Position numbers and translations under genes: made by a program
Assembly (NCBI RefSeq): GCF_050749885.1
Contig: NZ_JBOIUB010000001.1
Coordinates: 1,202,697-1,266,696 of the forward strand
Origin: Zooshikella sp050749885
GTDB lineage: Bacteria > Pseudomonadota > Gammaproteobacteria > Pseudomonadales > Zooshikellaceae
Direction of reading: 5' to 3'
Length of the DNA stretch: 64,000 bases
The notes under the pieces: generated by a model
Database searches by the model: none
What the model saw: only the letters and a program-made list of their open reading frames with translations
Told to the model about the DNA's origin: nothing
In this document: piece after piece, positions 18,554 through 31,400 of the stretch
How positions within the stretch are numbered: the first letter of the stretch is position 1
Layout of the letters: every line of letters begins with the position of its first letter

Positions 18554-19366
18554 ATGTTTTACAAGCATAACAAAAATACCTCTCTCTATATACACTCTGT
18601 AATTTTTATTTTTTTATTACTATTCATCCTTGTTTACCCAGACTCCTCCCAAGGAAAAAGTCTACCTATTATTTTTGCTACTTTCCCCCCCATGAACTAC
18701 CTGGATGACCAAGGTGAAATGCGAGGGATTAGTTATGAACTTGTTACACAAACAGTAAAAGACATCGGTTATACTCCTGAAGTCACTATTTTACCTTGGA
18801 AGCGCGCTTATAAAGAGGCTGCTGAAGGCAAATATGCTATCCTCTTTACTTTCACACAAAATGAAGAACGCATAAAACAATTTTTATTTACTGACTACCT
18901 AATAAAAATTGCAGATGTGTTCTTCAAGCGAAAGGAAAATAATATAACGTGGAATAAGCTCAGCGATCTAAATAAATATGTTGTTGGATATACTGACGGA
19001 TATAACTATGACCCTATTTTTTTAAACGCAATTACTAATAAATCATTCATTGCAATCAAGTCACCTGCTTTAGAGTCACCAGAAAAACAGCATTTAAAAA
19101 ATTTATTTCATAAACGAGTAGACCTCATCATTTGTGAAATTCACCAATGTAAATTCTACCTAGGGCAAAATAAAAGCTGGCAGAAAGTCATCGACTATAT
19201 TCCCAAACCTATTGGCAAAATAAGAACTTTTCATGCGGGCATTAGCAGAGCTTGGCCTAATGCTGAAGAACTACTTAAACGATTTAATACCCAATACCGA
19301 AAGATTAAAAAATCAGGCTTTCGCAAAAAGATTGTGCTTAAATATATTGACACTGAATTCGAATAA
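18554..19366 (+). CDS. Periplasmic solute-binding protein, family 3 type
   Basis: The ATG at 18554 has a near-perfect AGGAGGT ribosome site and is preferred over an ATG 45 bases upstream. The 270-residue product has a signal peptide (hydrophobic run to about residue 30, then SSQGKS). The mature part follows the SBP_bac_3 pattern: PIIFATFPPMNYLDDQGEMRG, then ILPWKRAYKEAAEGKYAI and a FTFTQNEERIKQF segment. No transport genes are nearby. The ligand is unknown; an amino acid or similar small molecule is typical. Confidence 0.8.
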   Translation: MFYKHNKNTSLYIHSVIFIFLLLFILVYPDSSQGKSLPIIFATFPPMNYLDDQGEMRGISYELVTQTVKDIGYTPEVTILPWKRAYKEAAEGKYAILFTFTQNEERIKQFLFTDYLIKIADVFFKRKENNITWNKLSDLNKYVVGYTDGYNYDPIFLNAITNKSFIAIKSPALESPEKQHLKNLFHKRVDLIICEIHQCKFYLGQNKSWQKVIDYIPKPIGKIRTFHAGISRAWPNAEELLKRFNTQYRKIKKSGFRKKIVLKYIDTEFE

Positions 19367-19719
19367 GCCCTTATATCAAACAAGCTTACCATCATAAACT
19401 TTATGAATAAAAATAATAGCATCATGGATTGCAGTAGATACTATTGAACCTCAATATCTGTTCATTTTAAAATTTTATCTTGGGTTGAGTTATTACTGAA
19501 AAATACACCAAAGAAAGTTAAACCGTAGGAAATAGTAAAATTTATATTAAATAATTTATAGTTTAATTAACATTCAAGCAACCCAATACAAGAAGCTTAT
19601 TTTTTTAGCTCAAAGTAATCCTTCTTGGATGGTAATGCTTTACTTCCAATATATTACTATAAATCATAAAAATTATACCAGCACTGATGTAGTTATATTT
19701 AGATTACGATGGGGATTAA
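19367..19719. other. AT-rich intergenic region upstream of preT
   Basis: A 353-base, very AT-rich gap. I see no open frame, repeat copy or clear terminator. It presumably holds the preT-preA promoter. Confidence 0.5.
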
Positions 19720-21039
19720 ATGCAACAAAAAATAAATCTCTCAAAAGCTGTTGCTGATAACAATTATCACTTTGATGATATTCACTCACCTTTAACCCAT
19801 AAAGAAGCGCTAGAGGAAGCCTCTCGCTGTCTTTATTGCTATAATGCTCCCTGCATAACTGCCTGCCCTACTCATATTAACATCCCCGATTTTATTAGAA
19901 AAATAAGTACAAATAACTTACAAGGCTCAGCTCAAACAATATTAAGCGAAAATATATTTGGCGGTAGTTGTGCTCGAGTATGCCCAACGGAAATTTTATG
20001 CGAACACGCCTGTGTCAGAAATACTCATCCTGAATCAAACCCCGTAAAAATAGGTTTATTACAACGACATGCCATTGATAACATACAAGGTGAGTATCCA
20101 TTTGTACGTAAAAGCGATACCAATAAAAAAATCGCGGTTATCGGTGCTGGACCTGCAGGTATTTCCTGTGCCCATAAGCTGGCTCAGTTAGGCCATGCTA
20201 TCGATATTTTCGAGAAGGAAAGCAAGATTGGAGGCCTAAATGAATATGGGATTGCTTCTTATAAACTAGTAAACAATTATTCTGAGTTAGAAATTAATAA
20301 AATACTAGACATAGGCAATATAAATATTTTTACAAAAAAAACATTGGGCGATAATCTTTTTTTGAATGACTTACTCGATAGATACCATGCAGTATTTATA
20401 GCTATAGGGTTAGCTAGCGCAAGAAAGCTAAATATTCCAGGCGAGTCATTGCCAAACGTTCTAGATGCCACACACTTTATTCATACTATTCGTCAGCACC
20501 AAATTCAAGAAAGTTTAAAAGGGAAATCTGCTATTGTCATTGGTGGTGGAAATACAGCTATTGATGTGGCCGTACAGCTTAAAAAACTTGGAGCAGGTAA
20601 AGTGACATTAGCCTATCGACGTGGATATCAACACATGTCTGCCACTCTAAAAGAACAACAGCTTGCTCAACTACATGATGTACACAAAGAAACTTGGTTT
20701 AATCCTATTAAAATTGACCAATTAACTGATAAAAAATTAGCGGTTACTTTTCATATTCAGACTCATGAAATACCTCAGGAAACAATTACATTAACAGCCG
20801 ACTATGTATTTAAAGCTATTGGCCAAACCTTATGTACACAATCTCTTTTTAGACAAAACCAAAGTACTTTATCTGTGCACCAACGAAAAATAGCCGTTAA
20901 TGATAACTACCAAACATCAATACCCAGTGTTTTTGCTGGAGGCGACTGTATCTATAAGGGGCAAGATCTTACCGTATATGCGGTGCAGCAAGGAAAGGAA
21001 GCAGCAGAAAGTATTCACTCTTATATTATAGGAGATTAA
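19720..21039 (+). CDS. preT: NAD-dependent dihydropyrimidine dehydrogenase, PreT-like subunit
   Basis: A 439-residue flavo-iron-sulphur protein. The N-terminal domain carries the cysteine clusters CLYCYNAPCITACP and CARVCPTEILCEHAC for iron-sulphur centres, as in the glutamate synthase small subunit and DPYD N-terminus. Two Rossmann folds follow, with GAGPAG near 142 for FAD and GGGNTAID near 276 for NAD(P)H, and a C-terminal AGGDC. With PreA it reduces uracil and thymine to the 5,6-dihydro forms using NADH. It is four bases upstream of preA in one operon. The gene is somewhat longer than E. coli preT. Confidence 0.9.
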   Translation: MQQKINLSKAVADNNYHFDDIHSPLTHKEALEEASRCLYCYNAPCITACPTHINIPDFIRKISTNNLQGSAQTILSENIFGGSCARVCPTEILCEHACVRNTHPESNPVKIGLLQRHAIDNIQGEYPFVRKSDTNKKIAVIGAGPAGISCAHKLAQLGHAIDIFEKESKIGGLNEYGIASYKLVNNYSELEINKILDIGNINIFTKKTLGDNLFLNDLLDRYHAVFIAIGLASARKLNIPGESLPNVLDATHFIHTIRQHQIQESLKGKSAIVIGGGNTAIDVAVQLKKLGAGKVTLAYRRGYQHMSATLKEQQLAQLHDVHKETWFNPIKIDQLTDKKLAVTFHIQTHEIPQETITLTADYVFKAIGQTLCTQSLFRQNQSTLSVHQRKIAVNDNYQTSIPSVFAGGDCIYKGQDLTVYAVQQGKEAAESIHSYIIGD

Positions 21040-21043
21040 TAAT

Positions 21044-22333
21044 ATGAGTATTTTAGCGAGTAACTTTGCAGGAATATCTTCTCCTAATCCTTTTTGGCTA
21101 GCTTCTGCGCCTCCTACCGATAAAGCTTATAATATTAATCGCGCCTTTGAAGCTGGCTGGGGTGGAGCTGTTTGGAAAACGTTGGGGGAGGATCCACACC
21201 CAATAAATTTATCATCACGTTATTCAGCACATCATGACATGTACGGTAATCTAATTGGTATTAATAATATCGAGTTAATTTCCGACCGACCACTTGACAC
21301 CAACCTTGCAGAAATTCGTGCAATGAAACGTAAATGGCCTGATCGAGCTATTATTGTTTCTTTAATGGTTCCTTGTAAAGAAGAGGCATGGCGTACCATA
21401 CTTAGAAAAGTTGAGGACACAGGTGCTGATGGAATAGAACTCAATTTTGGTTGTCCTCATGGTATGCCAGAACGTGGAATGGGGTCCGCGGTTGGTCAAG
21501 TACCAGAATTTGTAGAACAGATCACCGCATGGTGTAAGCATTACACGCGCATGCCAGTGATTGTTAAACTAACACCCAATATCACAAATATTCTACAACC
21601 TGCACAAGCCGCTCTTCGTGGTGGTGCTGATGCCGTTTCACTTATTAATACCATAAATTCTATTACTGGAGTCGACTTAAATACTCTTAAAGCCCGCCCA
21701 AATGTTGATGGTTATGTTACCAGTGGAGGTTACTGTGGACCTGCAGTAAAACCTATCGCATTAAATATGGTCAGCCAAATTGCTAGGAATGAAGACACAC
21801 AAAGTCTACCCATATCAGGTATCGGCGGAATTACTACGTGGCATGATGCAGCTGAATTTATGGTCCTTGGAGCCCACAATGTGCAAATTTGTACTGCTGC
21901 AATGGTCTATGGTTTTTCAATTATTGATGAGTTAACTGATGGTTTAACTCAATGGATGAAAATTAAAGGCTATCAAAAGCTAAGCGATTTTATTGGTATT
22001 GTCGTCCCCCGCATTACTGATTGGAAATATTTAAACCTAAATTACAAGACAATCGCTTCTATTAACCCTGATGCATGTATTGGTTGTGGTCGTTGTTATG
22101 CAGCCTGTGAAGATACATCCCACCAAGCTATTCAGCCCGCTGAGCATAATAACCGAAAAGTGTACTCTATTATTGAAGATAACTGCGTAGGCTGTAACTT
22201 ATGCGAAATTACGTGCCCAGAACATGATTGTATAACTATGGTCACGCAAGAGAATAAAAAGCCATACTTAAACTGGACACAGCATCCGAATAATCCAATG
22301 TGTGAAAAAAAAATTGAAAAGGTCACAGCCTAG
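21044..22333 (+). CDS. preA: NAD-dependent dihydropyrimidine dehydrogenase, PreA subunit
   Basis: The 429-residue catalytic subunit has a dihydroorotate-dehydrogenase-like FMN barrel, with LNFGCPHGMPERGMG, VKLTPN, and GIGGI for the FMN phosphate. A C-terminal double ferredoxin domain follows (CIGCGRCYAAC and CVGCNLCEITC), giving two [4Fe-4S] clusters. With PreT it catalyses the first step of reductive pyrimidine breakdown. No dihydropyrimidinase or ureidopropionase gene follows, so the rest of the pathway must lie elsewhere or be absent. It is convergent with the NRPS gene. Confidence 0.93.
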   Translation: MSILASNFAGISSPNPFWLASAPPTDKAYNINRAFEAGWGGAVWKTLGEDPHPINLSSRYSAHHDMYGNLIGINNIELISDRPLDTNLAEIRAMKRKWPDRAIIVSLMVPCKEEAWRTILRKVEDTGADGIELNFGCPHGMPERGMGSAVGQVPEFVEQITAWCKHYTRMPVIVKLTPNITNILQPAQAALRGGADAVSLINTINSITGVDLNTLKARPNVDGYVTSGGYCGPAVKPIALNMVSQIARNEDTQSLPISGIGGITTWHDAAEFMVLGAHNVQICTAAMVYGFSIIDELTDGLTQWMKIKGYQKLSDFIGIVVPRITDWKYLNLNYKTIASINPDACIGCGRCYAACEDTSHQAIQPAEHNNRKVYSIIEDNCVGCNLCEITCPEHDCITMVTQENKKPYLNWTQHPNNPMCEKKIEKVTA

Positions 22334-22366
22334 GGCCTGTGAACACTATGTTTTTACGTTGACCAG

Positions 22367-22426
22367 GAGCGCTGCACTGCTGGCCTTTGCATATAACAAA
22401 TACATATAGATCTAAGTACAGCGCTC
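22367..22426. repeat. Inverted repeat between preA and NRPS
   Basis: Perfect 8-base arms GAGCGCTG and CAGCGCTC are separated by about 44 bases in the convergent gap. It could form a hairpin but lacks a T-run on either side. Confidence 0.4.
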
Positions 22427-22462
22427 ATTCAATCATCAAAAGAACTTACTATAAACTTTCTT

Positions 22463-25400
22463 CTAATAAATCATCTCGTCTTCTTTAGTTTTAGTTTGTT
22501 CCTTAGATACTTGTAAAATCGACACTATTACACTCACAATAGAATGAACATTTTTAGGTCTTAACATAGACACATGGCCTCCTTCGACCTTATATTCGTC
22601 AACTTTTTGAGCACAGTATTGGTTATAACTTAGCCGTGCCAATGTGATCTTATTGGCTATAAAGGATTCTGCACCGTATAAAAAATACAGCTTACCTTGT
22701 AGTTTTCCACTAGGTACATACTGCTCAAATAAAGCCTCTTGAGCTGCATACACTTGTAAAAACCCATCAAGCAACTGATGATTACCATTAGCAGGTAATA
22801 GCCCTCCTGTAACCATTAACTGCTTGAGCTGCTCCTTAGGTTCAAGTGACTCATTATTTACAGGTTGAGGCATTTCCCTAGTAAATTCATCAACTACTTG
22901 CAGCACTTTTTGGGCAACGCTCATGTCAGACATCGTTATTATCTCATTTGCCAAAATACTGTTAGATAATACGGTATCTAAAATAATGACCTTTACTTCA
23001 TGTCCTAATGCTTCAAGCTTTCGGGCAAGCTCAAATACTACCCGTCCACCAAATGAGTGTCCTAATAAAAAGTAAGGACCTTTTGTTTGTTCAGCAATAA
23101 TGGCTTTTAAATAGCAATCGATTAATAGCTCCCAATCATCATGAGGATGTTCAATGCCATCCAAACCTTTCGCTTCAAAAACTAATACCTGGGCATGCTT
23201 ACTTAACTTGTCTGACAGTGCCTGATAAGCAATACTAAAACCACCTGCCCCAGGTACACAATATAATTTAGGCAGTGTAGGGGTAGTTGCCCCCTCAACA
23301 GACAACCTGACCAAAGGTATCCACTCTCGCACTCTGTTATCTGCTCTTTGCTGATCAATAAATGCAGCTAACTCTTTTAAATTTCCATAAGCAAATATAT
23401 CCCTTACCGCTATTTGGGTGTCAAGATTATCGTTAATCGTTGCCACCAGCTGCATGACTAATAAAGAATGTCCACCCAAGTCAAAAAAGTTCGCATTGAT
23501 ACTAATAGATTGATCTATTTTTAATAAGTCTTGCCATATAACCACTAATTCAATTTCAGTGGGTGTCGAAGGCGCTATAAACTTATCTGCCATATGTATA
23601 TATTCAGGTGCCGGTAAAGCCTTACGATTAATTTTTCCATTGGGGGTTAATGGTAATTTATCCAGCACCACCCACCCCGAGGGCACCATATAATCCGGCA
23701 ATTGTTGTTTTAAGGTATTTTTTAATTCATCCAGTAATACATTTCCTGTTTGTTCATCATCCGTCGCGACAATATACGCCACTATGCGTTTATCCCCAGC
23801 TCGATCTTCTTGTACAACCACCACCGTTTCTTGTACCGATGGTTGTTGTACTAACACCGCTTCGATTTCACCCAGCTCAATTCGAAAACCACGGATTTTG
23901 ACTTGATGATCAATACGACCAATAAACTCTAAATTACCATCCGGTAACCAGCGAACTAAGTCGCCAGTACGGTATAAACGTGCATTAGGATCGTCACTAA
24001 AGGGATTAGCAATGAACTTTTCAGCGGTTAATGCTGAGCGATTTAAATAGCCACGGGCCAAACCGACACCACTAACTAATAACTCACCAGGCACACCAAT
24101 AGGTTGTAGTTGGTTAGCCTGGTTAACAACATAGCATTGATGATTTTTTAGTGGTTTACCGATTGGGGGATAATCCCCAATAGAGCAGGTCTTGACTTGT
24201 TCTACCGTCACCACATGAGTTTCAGAGGGACCATAATGGTTCCATAAACTACAACATGGATGATCTTGAAGAAATTGAGATAAACTTCCCGTTATCTGTA
24301 GTGCTTCACCTGCAGTAATAATCTCTTGCAGATTAGTTAAATGAACATCATATCTAATCACATAGTCGGTTAATACATTTAATAGAGCAGGTACAATAAA
24401 TAGGCGCTCAATACCATGATGGATTAATACATCAACCAACTTAGATATATTCAAACGTGCATCATTATTTACTAGCACGAGGCGACTACCTGTAAACCAG
24501 CTTGTGACAATCTCTTGTAGAGCAACATCAAAGGTCATCGTAGTAAACTGTAACGTATTCATTGCATGAGTTAACTGCCCACTCAATGCTTGCTGATGGA
24601 CTATATTCACTACAGTTTTGTGCTGCTGCAATACCCCTTTTGGTTTTCCTGTCGAGCCGGAGGTATAAATCACATAGGCCAGGTTATCGGGATTACATAG
24701 TACATACGGTTGGTGAGTTAGGTGGTTTTCTATGATATGCCAATCAGTATCTAAACAGATTAATTGACTTGCGTTGCAGCTCAACAATTCCGTTAGTTGT
24801 ATTTGTGTCAGTACGAATGCTGGCTGGCAATCATCCAGTATGGCTTGCAATCTTGCTTGCGGAGCAGAAGGATCTAACGGCACATAAGCCCCACCGGCTT
24901 TTAAAATACCCAATAACCCAATGACCATTTCCAAGCTCCGTTCAAGACAGAGTCCCACCAAGGTATCGGGCTTCACCCCTTGCTCAATTAAATAATGGGC
25001 CAGCTGATTGCTGCGCTGATTGAGTTCACCATAGGTCAGTTGCTGCTCTTCAAATACCACGGCGATAGCATTGGGATTTTTTTCTGCCTGGGCTTCAAAT
25101 AATTCGTGGATACAGTGATTAGTTGGGTAAGGTGCGTTAGTTTGGTTCCAGTCCACCAGTAACTGTTGGGTTTCTTTTTCCGTGAGTAGGTTAAGTTGTG
25201 TAACCGCAGCCGTTGCAGCTGCTTGAGTCATTGCCAGGAGTAATTGTTGTAAATGCCCTAATAGACGACTCATGGTGTCTTCTGTATAGCGCAGGGGTTG
25301 GTACAGCAGTTTAAAGTGTAGCTGTTTTCCTGGAAGCACCAATAAACTCAAAGGATAGTTCGTCTGCTCACCGGCGATAACCTGACCAATAATAAATTGG

Positions 25401-28400
25401 CCTGACAAGTCAGACTGTTGTTGGTTGAGTGACTCATCTAAAGGATAGTTTTCAAACACTATCAGCGATTCAAATAACCCGTAACCACTACCTACTTCAC
25501 TCCAACGTTGAATGTCCACTAATGGGGCATAACTGTATTGGTCGTGACTGACTTGCACCTGATGCAATTGTTGCAAACAGTCAGCTAGTGAAGGGTTATC
25601 AGTTAGTTGTAACCGTATTGGCACACTGTTAATAAACAGCCCGACCATGTGTTCCACATCGGGTAGCTCATCGGGTCGCCCTGAGCGCGTGCTACCAAAC
25701 ACCACATCCTGCTCACCACTGTAACGACTGAGCAATAACCCCCATGCGGCTTGCACCACGCTATTCAGCGTCACTTGTTGGCTCTGAGCCAGTTGTTGCA
25801 GTTGTTCTGTTAACGTCGTGGAAAGAGTTAAGCCTGTTTCTTGTTGAGCCTGTTCCTCTGCTGTGGTGGGTAATAAGTGAGCAAGGGGTAACACAGTTGG
25901 GGTCGTAAACCCCGCTAAATAGTGGCGCCAATACGCAGCTGCGTGTTCGCTGCTTTGTTGTTGTAACCAGGCGATATAGGCTCGGTAAGGTGCTATGGGC
26001 GATAAGCTATCCGATTGTGGGTGACTGCCTTGTTGATACAAGGTAAAGAGCTCTTTAAAGAGAATAGGCAAACACCAGCCGTCTAATAAGGCGTGATGGT
26101 GACGCCAGATAAACCAATAGTCAGCAGGCCCTGTTTGCGCTAAGGTAAAATCCATTAGCGGTGCCTGCTGCGGATCAACCTTATGGACTACTTTCAGTAG
26201 TGCCTGAACATGAGACTGTTGTTCGGCTTCATTTAAATGTTGCCAGTCCAACGTTTGCCAAGACGCATGTGCCTGCGTTTGCACCAGCTGGAGTGTTTGC
26301 CCTTCCACCGGTACAAAGGCTGTACGCAGTACGGCATGACGAGCGATCAGTTGTTGCCAACATTGTTCAAACCGCTGAGAGTCAAGCTGGTGCAATTGAA
26401 CACCCAGCTGGGTCATATAAACGCCCGTGTCGCTATTCAGCTCACTGTGAAATAACATCCCTTGCTGCATGGGGGTACTGGGATACAGATCTTCCAGTGT
26501 TGGGTAGACTTGCTGTAACTGATCCAACTCGGGTTGAGTCAGCTGCACTAGTGGGAAGTCTGAAGGGGTATAGCCACCTGTTGCGCTGATACAGTGCTGA
26601 ATAATGGCGGTTAAATACCTATGATATTTATCCGCCAGTTGAGTGATGTGAGCTGCGCTAAACTGGCCTTGGTGGTAATCCAGGGCGAGTTGCCATTGCC
26701 CCTCAATAACCAAACAGTTGAAGCCTAATACATGTTCCCGTTGTAATTGACCACCAACACTATCTCCCGTGGTTGTGCCCAGTAACTGGATATCACCCTC
26801 TGACATAGTTTGATTAAACTGACCTAAGTAATTAAAGACGATCTCAGAGGGACGATGATCTGCTAAGGTGCCAGGTTGAAAACGCTGTAAAATACCATAG
26901 TCGATGCCTTTATTCGGAATCTGCCGTAACTGCTCTTTTACTACTTTAATATGCTCACCAATGTGTCCAGTTCCCGCTACGGTGGTCGCTTTATGTAAAT
27001 ACACCGGGTAAACCGAGGTAAACCAACCAACGGTTTCACTCAAGTTGATGTCGTCACACAGAGCTTCACGGCCATGCCCCTCTAAATCCACCCGGAGGCT
27101 ATCACCTCCTGACCACTCTGTTACTGCTAACAATAATGCGGTTAATAACAGGTCATTGATCTGGGTGTGATAGCAGCCATTCGCCTGTTGTAATAATTGC
27201 TGCGTCAAGGTCTCATTTAATGGTAATACGTGACGTGCCGTACGTTGCTGATTAAAACTGTCGGTGCTCATCAGTGGCATCGCGGGTAGCGATTCGAACG
27301 GTTGACTCACTACTTGCTGCCAATAACCCACGGTTTGCTGGCATGCAGGTGACTCACTGTACGTTTTTAGATACCTCGCCCAGCGTTGATAACTTGAGGT
27401 TTTAGGTGCTAACTTCACGGAGGCGGTGCCATTAAATTGTTCAATGGCGTGCTGTAAGTCTTGCACTAAGACCCGCCACGACACGCCGTCGACAATCAAG
27501 TGATGCATGATCCAAATCAATTCACTATTGGCCGTTGCTTCATCAACGATCCACAGCCAGCGACTTAAGGGTGGTTGTGATAAATCAAAGCTGGCTTGGA
27601 GTTGATTGGCATGATCACGAATCCGTCGCCGATTTGCGTCGTCTGTCATGGAAGTCACTGACAAGCAATGTAGGGTATCGGTGATGACCTGCAAATCTAG
27701 CGTATGATAATTAGCCTGCCAAACCGATGCATGCTGTTCAAATGCTAAACGCAATACATCATGGCGTGCCACTATCGCTAACAATGCGTGTTGTAACGCG
27801 GTTTGGGTGGTGTTAGGCGGTAACTGGATACTCAGCGCCTGATTAAAGTGATGAGCATCCGTTAATTGTGTCGTTAAAAAATGCTGTTGAATCGGTAATA
27901 AGGTTTGTTCACCATCAACCGCCACTTGAGGTATTTTCGTATCGATCACTGTCGTCACGTGCAAGGCCAGTTCGGCAATGGTTTGGTAGGTAAATAACTG
28001 ACGCGTCGTCAGTGCCAAGCCTGCGCGTTGTGCCCTGGATGCCACTTGTATGGCTTTAATCGAATCCCCCCCTACCGTAAAAAAGTTAGCTTGCGTACTC
28101 ACCCGCGCTATACCCAGCACCGCTTGCCAAATCTCACAAAGCTGGCTTTCAATCATAGAGGTGGGCACAACATAATCGGCTTGGGGTGTATAGTCTGGTT
28201 CTGGTAAAGCCTTACGATCAATTTTTCCATTGGGGGTTAACGGTAATTTATCCAACACCACCCACACTGAGGGCACCATATAATCCGGCAGTTGTTGTTT
28301 TAAGGTATGTTTTAATTCACTCCGTAATGCACTTTCTGTTTGTTCATCATCCGTGGCAACAATATACGCCACTAACCGTTTATCACCCAATTGATCCTCA

Positions 28401-31400
28401 CGCGCCACCACAACGGTTTCTTGTACTGATGGCTGTTGAGCTAACACTGCTTCGATTTCACCCAGCTCAATTCGAAAGCCACGGATTTTGACTTGATGAT
28501 CGATACGACCAATAAACTCTAAATTACCATCCGGTAACCAGCGGACTAAGTCACCAGTACGGTATAAACGCGCATTCGGATCGTCACTAAAGGGGTGAGC
28601 AATGAATTTTTCCGCAGTTAATTCCGGGCGATTTAAATAGCCACGGGCAAGGCCCGCACCACCCACATAAAGCTCCCCAGGAATACCTATGGGTAATAAG
28701 GTTTGCTCAGGAGAAAATACATATGCGGTTGTATTACTAATAGGGCATCCAATAGGTATGGGTTGATTTTTAGTCCTATTGGGCGAAATGTTAAAACAAC
28801 AAGTAAAGGTTGTATTTTCAGTAGGGCCATAACCATTAATAACAGTTAAGTCTGGACACGCCGCATACAGCTTGGCAACAGAGTGAGGTGAAACAACATC
28901 ACCGCCTGTTAGAATATACTTTAGAGAAGAAGTACGAGGGGCATCAGTTACAAAATGATCAAATAAGCCAGAGGTTAACCACATCGTATTGATTTCATGA
29001 TGGTTTATAAAATCATTAAATTGGTTTAGATCCAGTATTGGCTGTGGGTATAGGGCCAGTCGTCCTCCATTGAGTAAAGCCCCCCACACTTCGAATGTAG
29101 CGGCATCAAACGTAATGGTCGCACATTGGCCTATTACGGTTTTTTCATTTAAAGGAACATAATCATTATTTATGACTAAACGTGTTACTGCGGTGTGAGG
29201 TATAAGAACTCCCTTAGGCTTACCCGTCGAGCCTGAGGTATAAATCACATAGGCTAAACTCTTTGAATTAAGGTGTAAAACCTCTTTAGCGATATTACTC
29301 TTTGGATATTTGGACAATAATTGCAGCCCTACCTTAGTATCTAAATAGATCGGAGTCATATTGGCCACCTTAGGTATTAAATCTCTCAGTGCATACTGAG
29401 TAACCATTAATTTAATACCACTGTCTTCGATCATATAACTCAATCGCTCAACCGGATAACTTGGATCTAACGGCACATAAGCTCCACCGGCTTTTAAAAT
29501 ACCCAATAACCCGATGATCATTTCCAAGCTGCGCTCAATACAGAGTCCCACTAAGGTATCGGGCTTCACCCCTTGCTCAATTAAATAATGGGCCAGCTGA
29601 TTGCTGCGCTGATTGAGTTCACCATAGGTCAGCTGCTGCTCTTCAAATACCACGGCGATAGCATTGGGATTTTTTTCTGCCTGGGCTTCAAATAATTCGT
29701 GGATACAGTGATTAGTTGGGCAAGGTGCGTTAGTTTGGTTCCAGTCCACCAGTAACTGTTGGGTTTCTTTTTCCGTGAGCAGGGTTAATGTATTGACTGG
29801 CTGATCGGGCTTGGCAACAGTTCCAATGAGTAGCTGGTTAAAGTGACCAGCCATACGTTCAATAGTCGCTGTTTCAAATAGCTGGGTATTATATTCCCAA
29901 TCCAGTATTAGCCCTTCGGTTTGCTCTGATACATTTAAGGTTAAATCAAACTTTGCAATGGTGAATTCTGGCGTTTGGACTGATACGGTTAGCTCCGGTA
30001 AGTTCAGTGAATGTTGCTGATTATTTTGTAACGCCAGCATCACTTGGAACAGTGGGTGATGGCTGAGGTGGCGGCTGGGTTGTAGCACATCCACTAATTG
30101 TTCAAACGGCACTTGTTGATGCGCATAGGCATCTAGTGCTGTCTGTTTGCATTCCTGAAGTAAGCTTTTAAATGTGGGATTAGCGGATAAATCGGCCCGC
30201 ATCACCAGTGTATTCACAAAAAAACCTATCAGTGATGCTACTTCACTTTGTTCTCGGTTAGCGATGGGTGTGCCTATAACAATATCTGTTTCCCCACTAT
30301 AACGGCTTAATAAAATGGAAAATGCCGCGTGCAACCCCATAAACAACGTAGCACCTTGACTGACACAATACCGATTAAACGCATCACTCACGGTTTTATC
30401 GATCACATGTTGATACGTAGCGCCCTCAAAGGTTTGCATGGAAGGACGAGGATGATCCAGTGGCAGCTGATGGACTTCGGGCAACCCTTGCAGTTGTTCA
30501 CGCCAATACTCTACCTGTTGTGCTAGAACTTCACCTTGTAAATAACCCCGCTGCCATAACGCATAATCGGCATATTGGATTGTTAAGGGAGGTAAGGGGT
30601 TAGCGTGGCCTTGACAGTAGGCATGATATAACGTGTTTAATTCATTAATTAATACACCAATCGACCAGCCATCTGCGGCAATATGATGCATCGTCAGTAA
30701 TAACAGTGCTTGTTGATCCGCTAATTTTAATAACTGACCACGTAATAGGCAGTCTTGGCTTAAATCAAACGGTTTTATCGCTTCAGCTAATTGATGCTTT
30801 TGAATCGACGCTTGTAATGCATCACCTTCTAGAGTGTGCAAGTCGATAACTTCAATAGTCCAATCTATGGGTAATGGCATCACCTGCTGGTAAGCTTGAC
30901 CGTCGATGGTTATAAAACGAGTGCGTAAACTCTCATGCCGCTCAATAATCGTTGTTAAGGCTTGGTTAAGTGCACAAAAGTTTAGATAACCTTCCAGTAA
31001 TAATGCTCCAGGGATATTGTAGTGCGCACTGTTCTCCTCCAGCTGATCAATAAACCATAACCGTTGCTGAGCATATGATAGTGGTAGTTCTGTCTCCAGG
31101 GGGTTTCTGGGAGTAATAGCAGGAATAGTTAGCGCACCCAATGAATGATGATTCTTGTGTTGATCGATGAGTGTGGCTATGTCAGACAGAAGAGGTATAT
31201 TGAATAATGCTTTTACCGTTATCTCGAATGAAAAAGCGTCTCGAATTTGGCTCACTAACCGTACTGCAAGTAAAGAGTGCCCCCCTAGTTCAAAGAAGTT
31301 TGCATGGCAACTAATCGGCTGATTAATTTGTAATAAGGCTTGCCATATAACCACTAATTCAATTTCAGTGGGTGTCGAAGGTGCTATAAACTCATCGACC

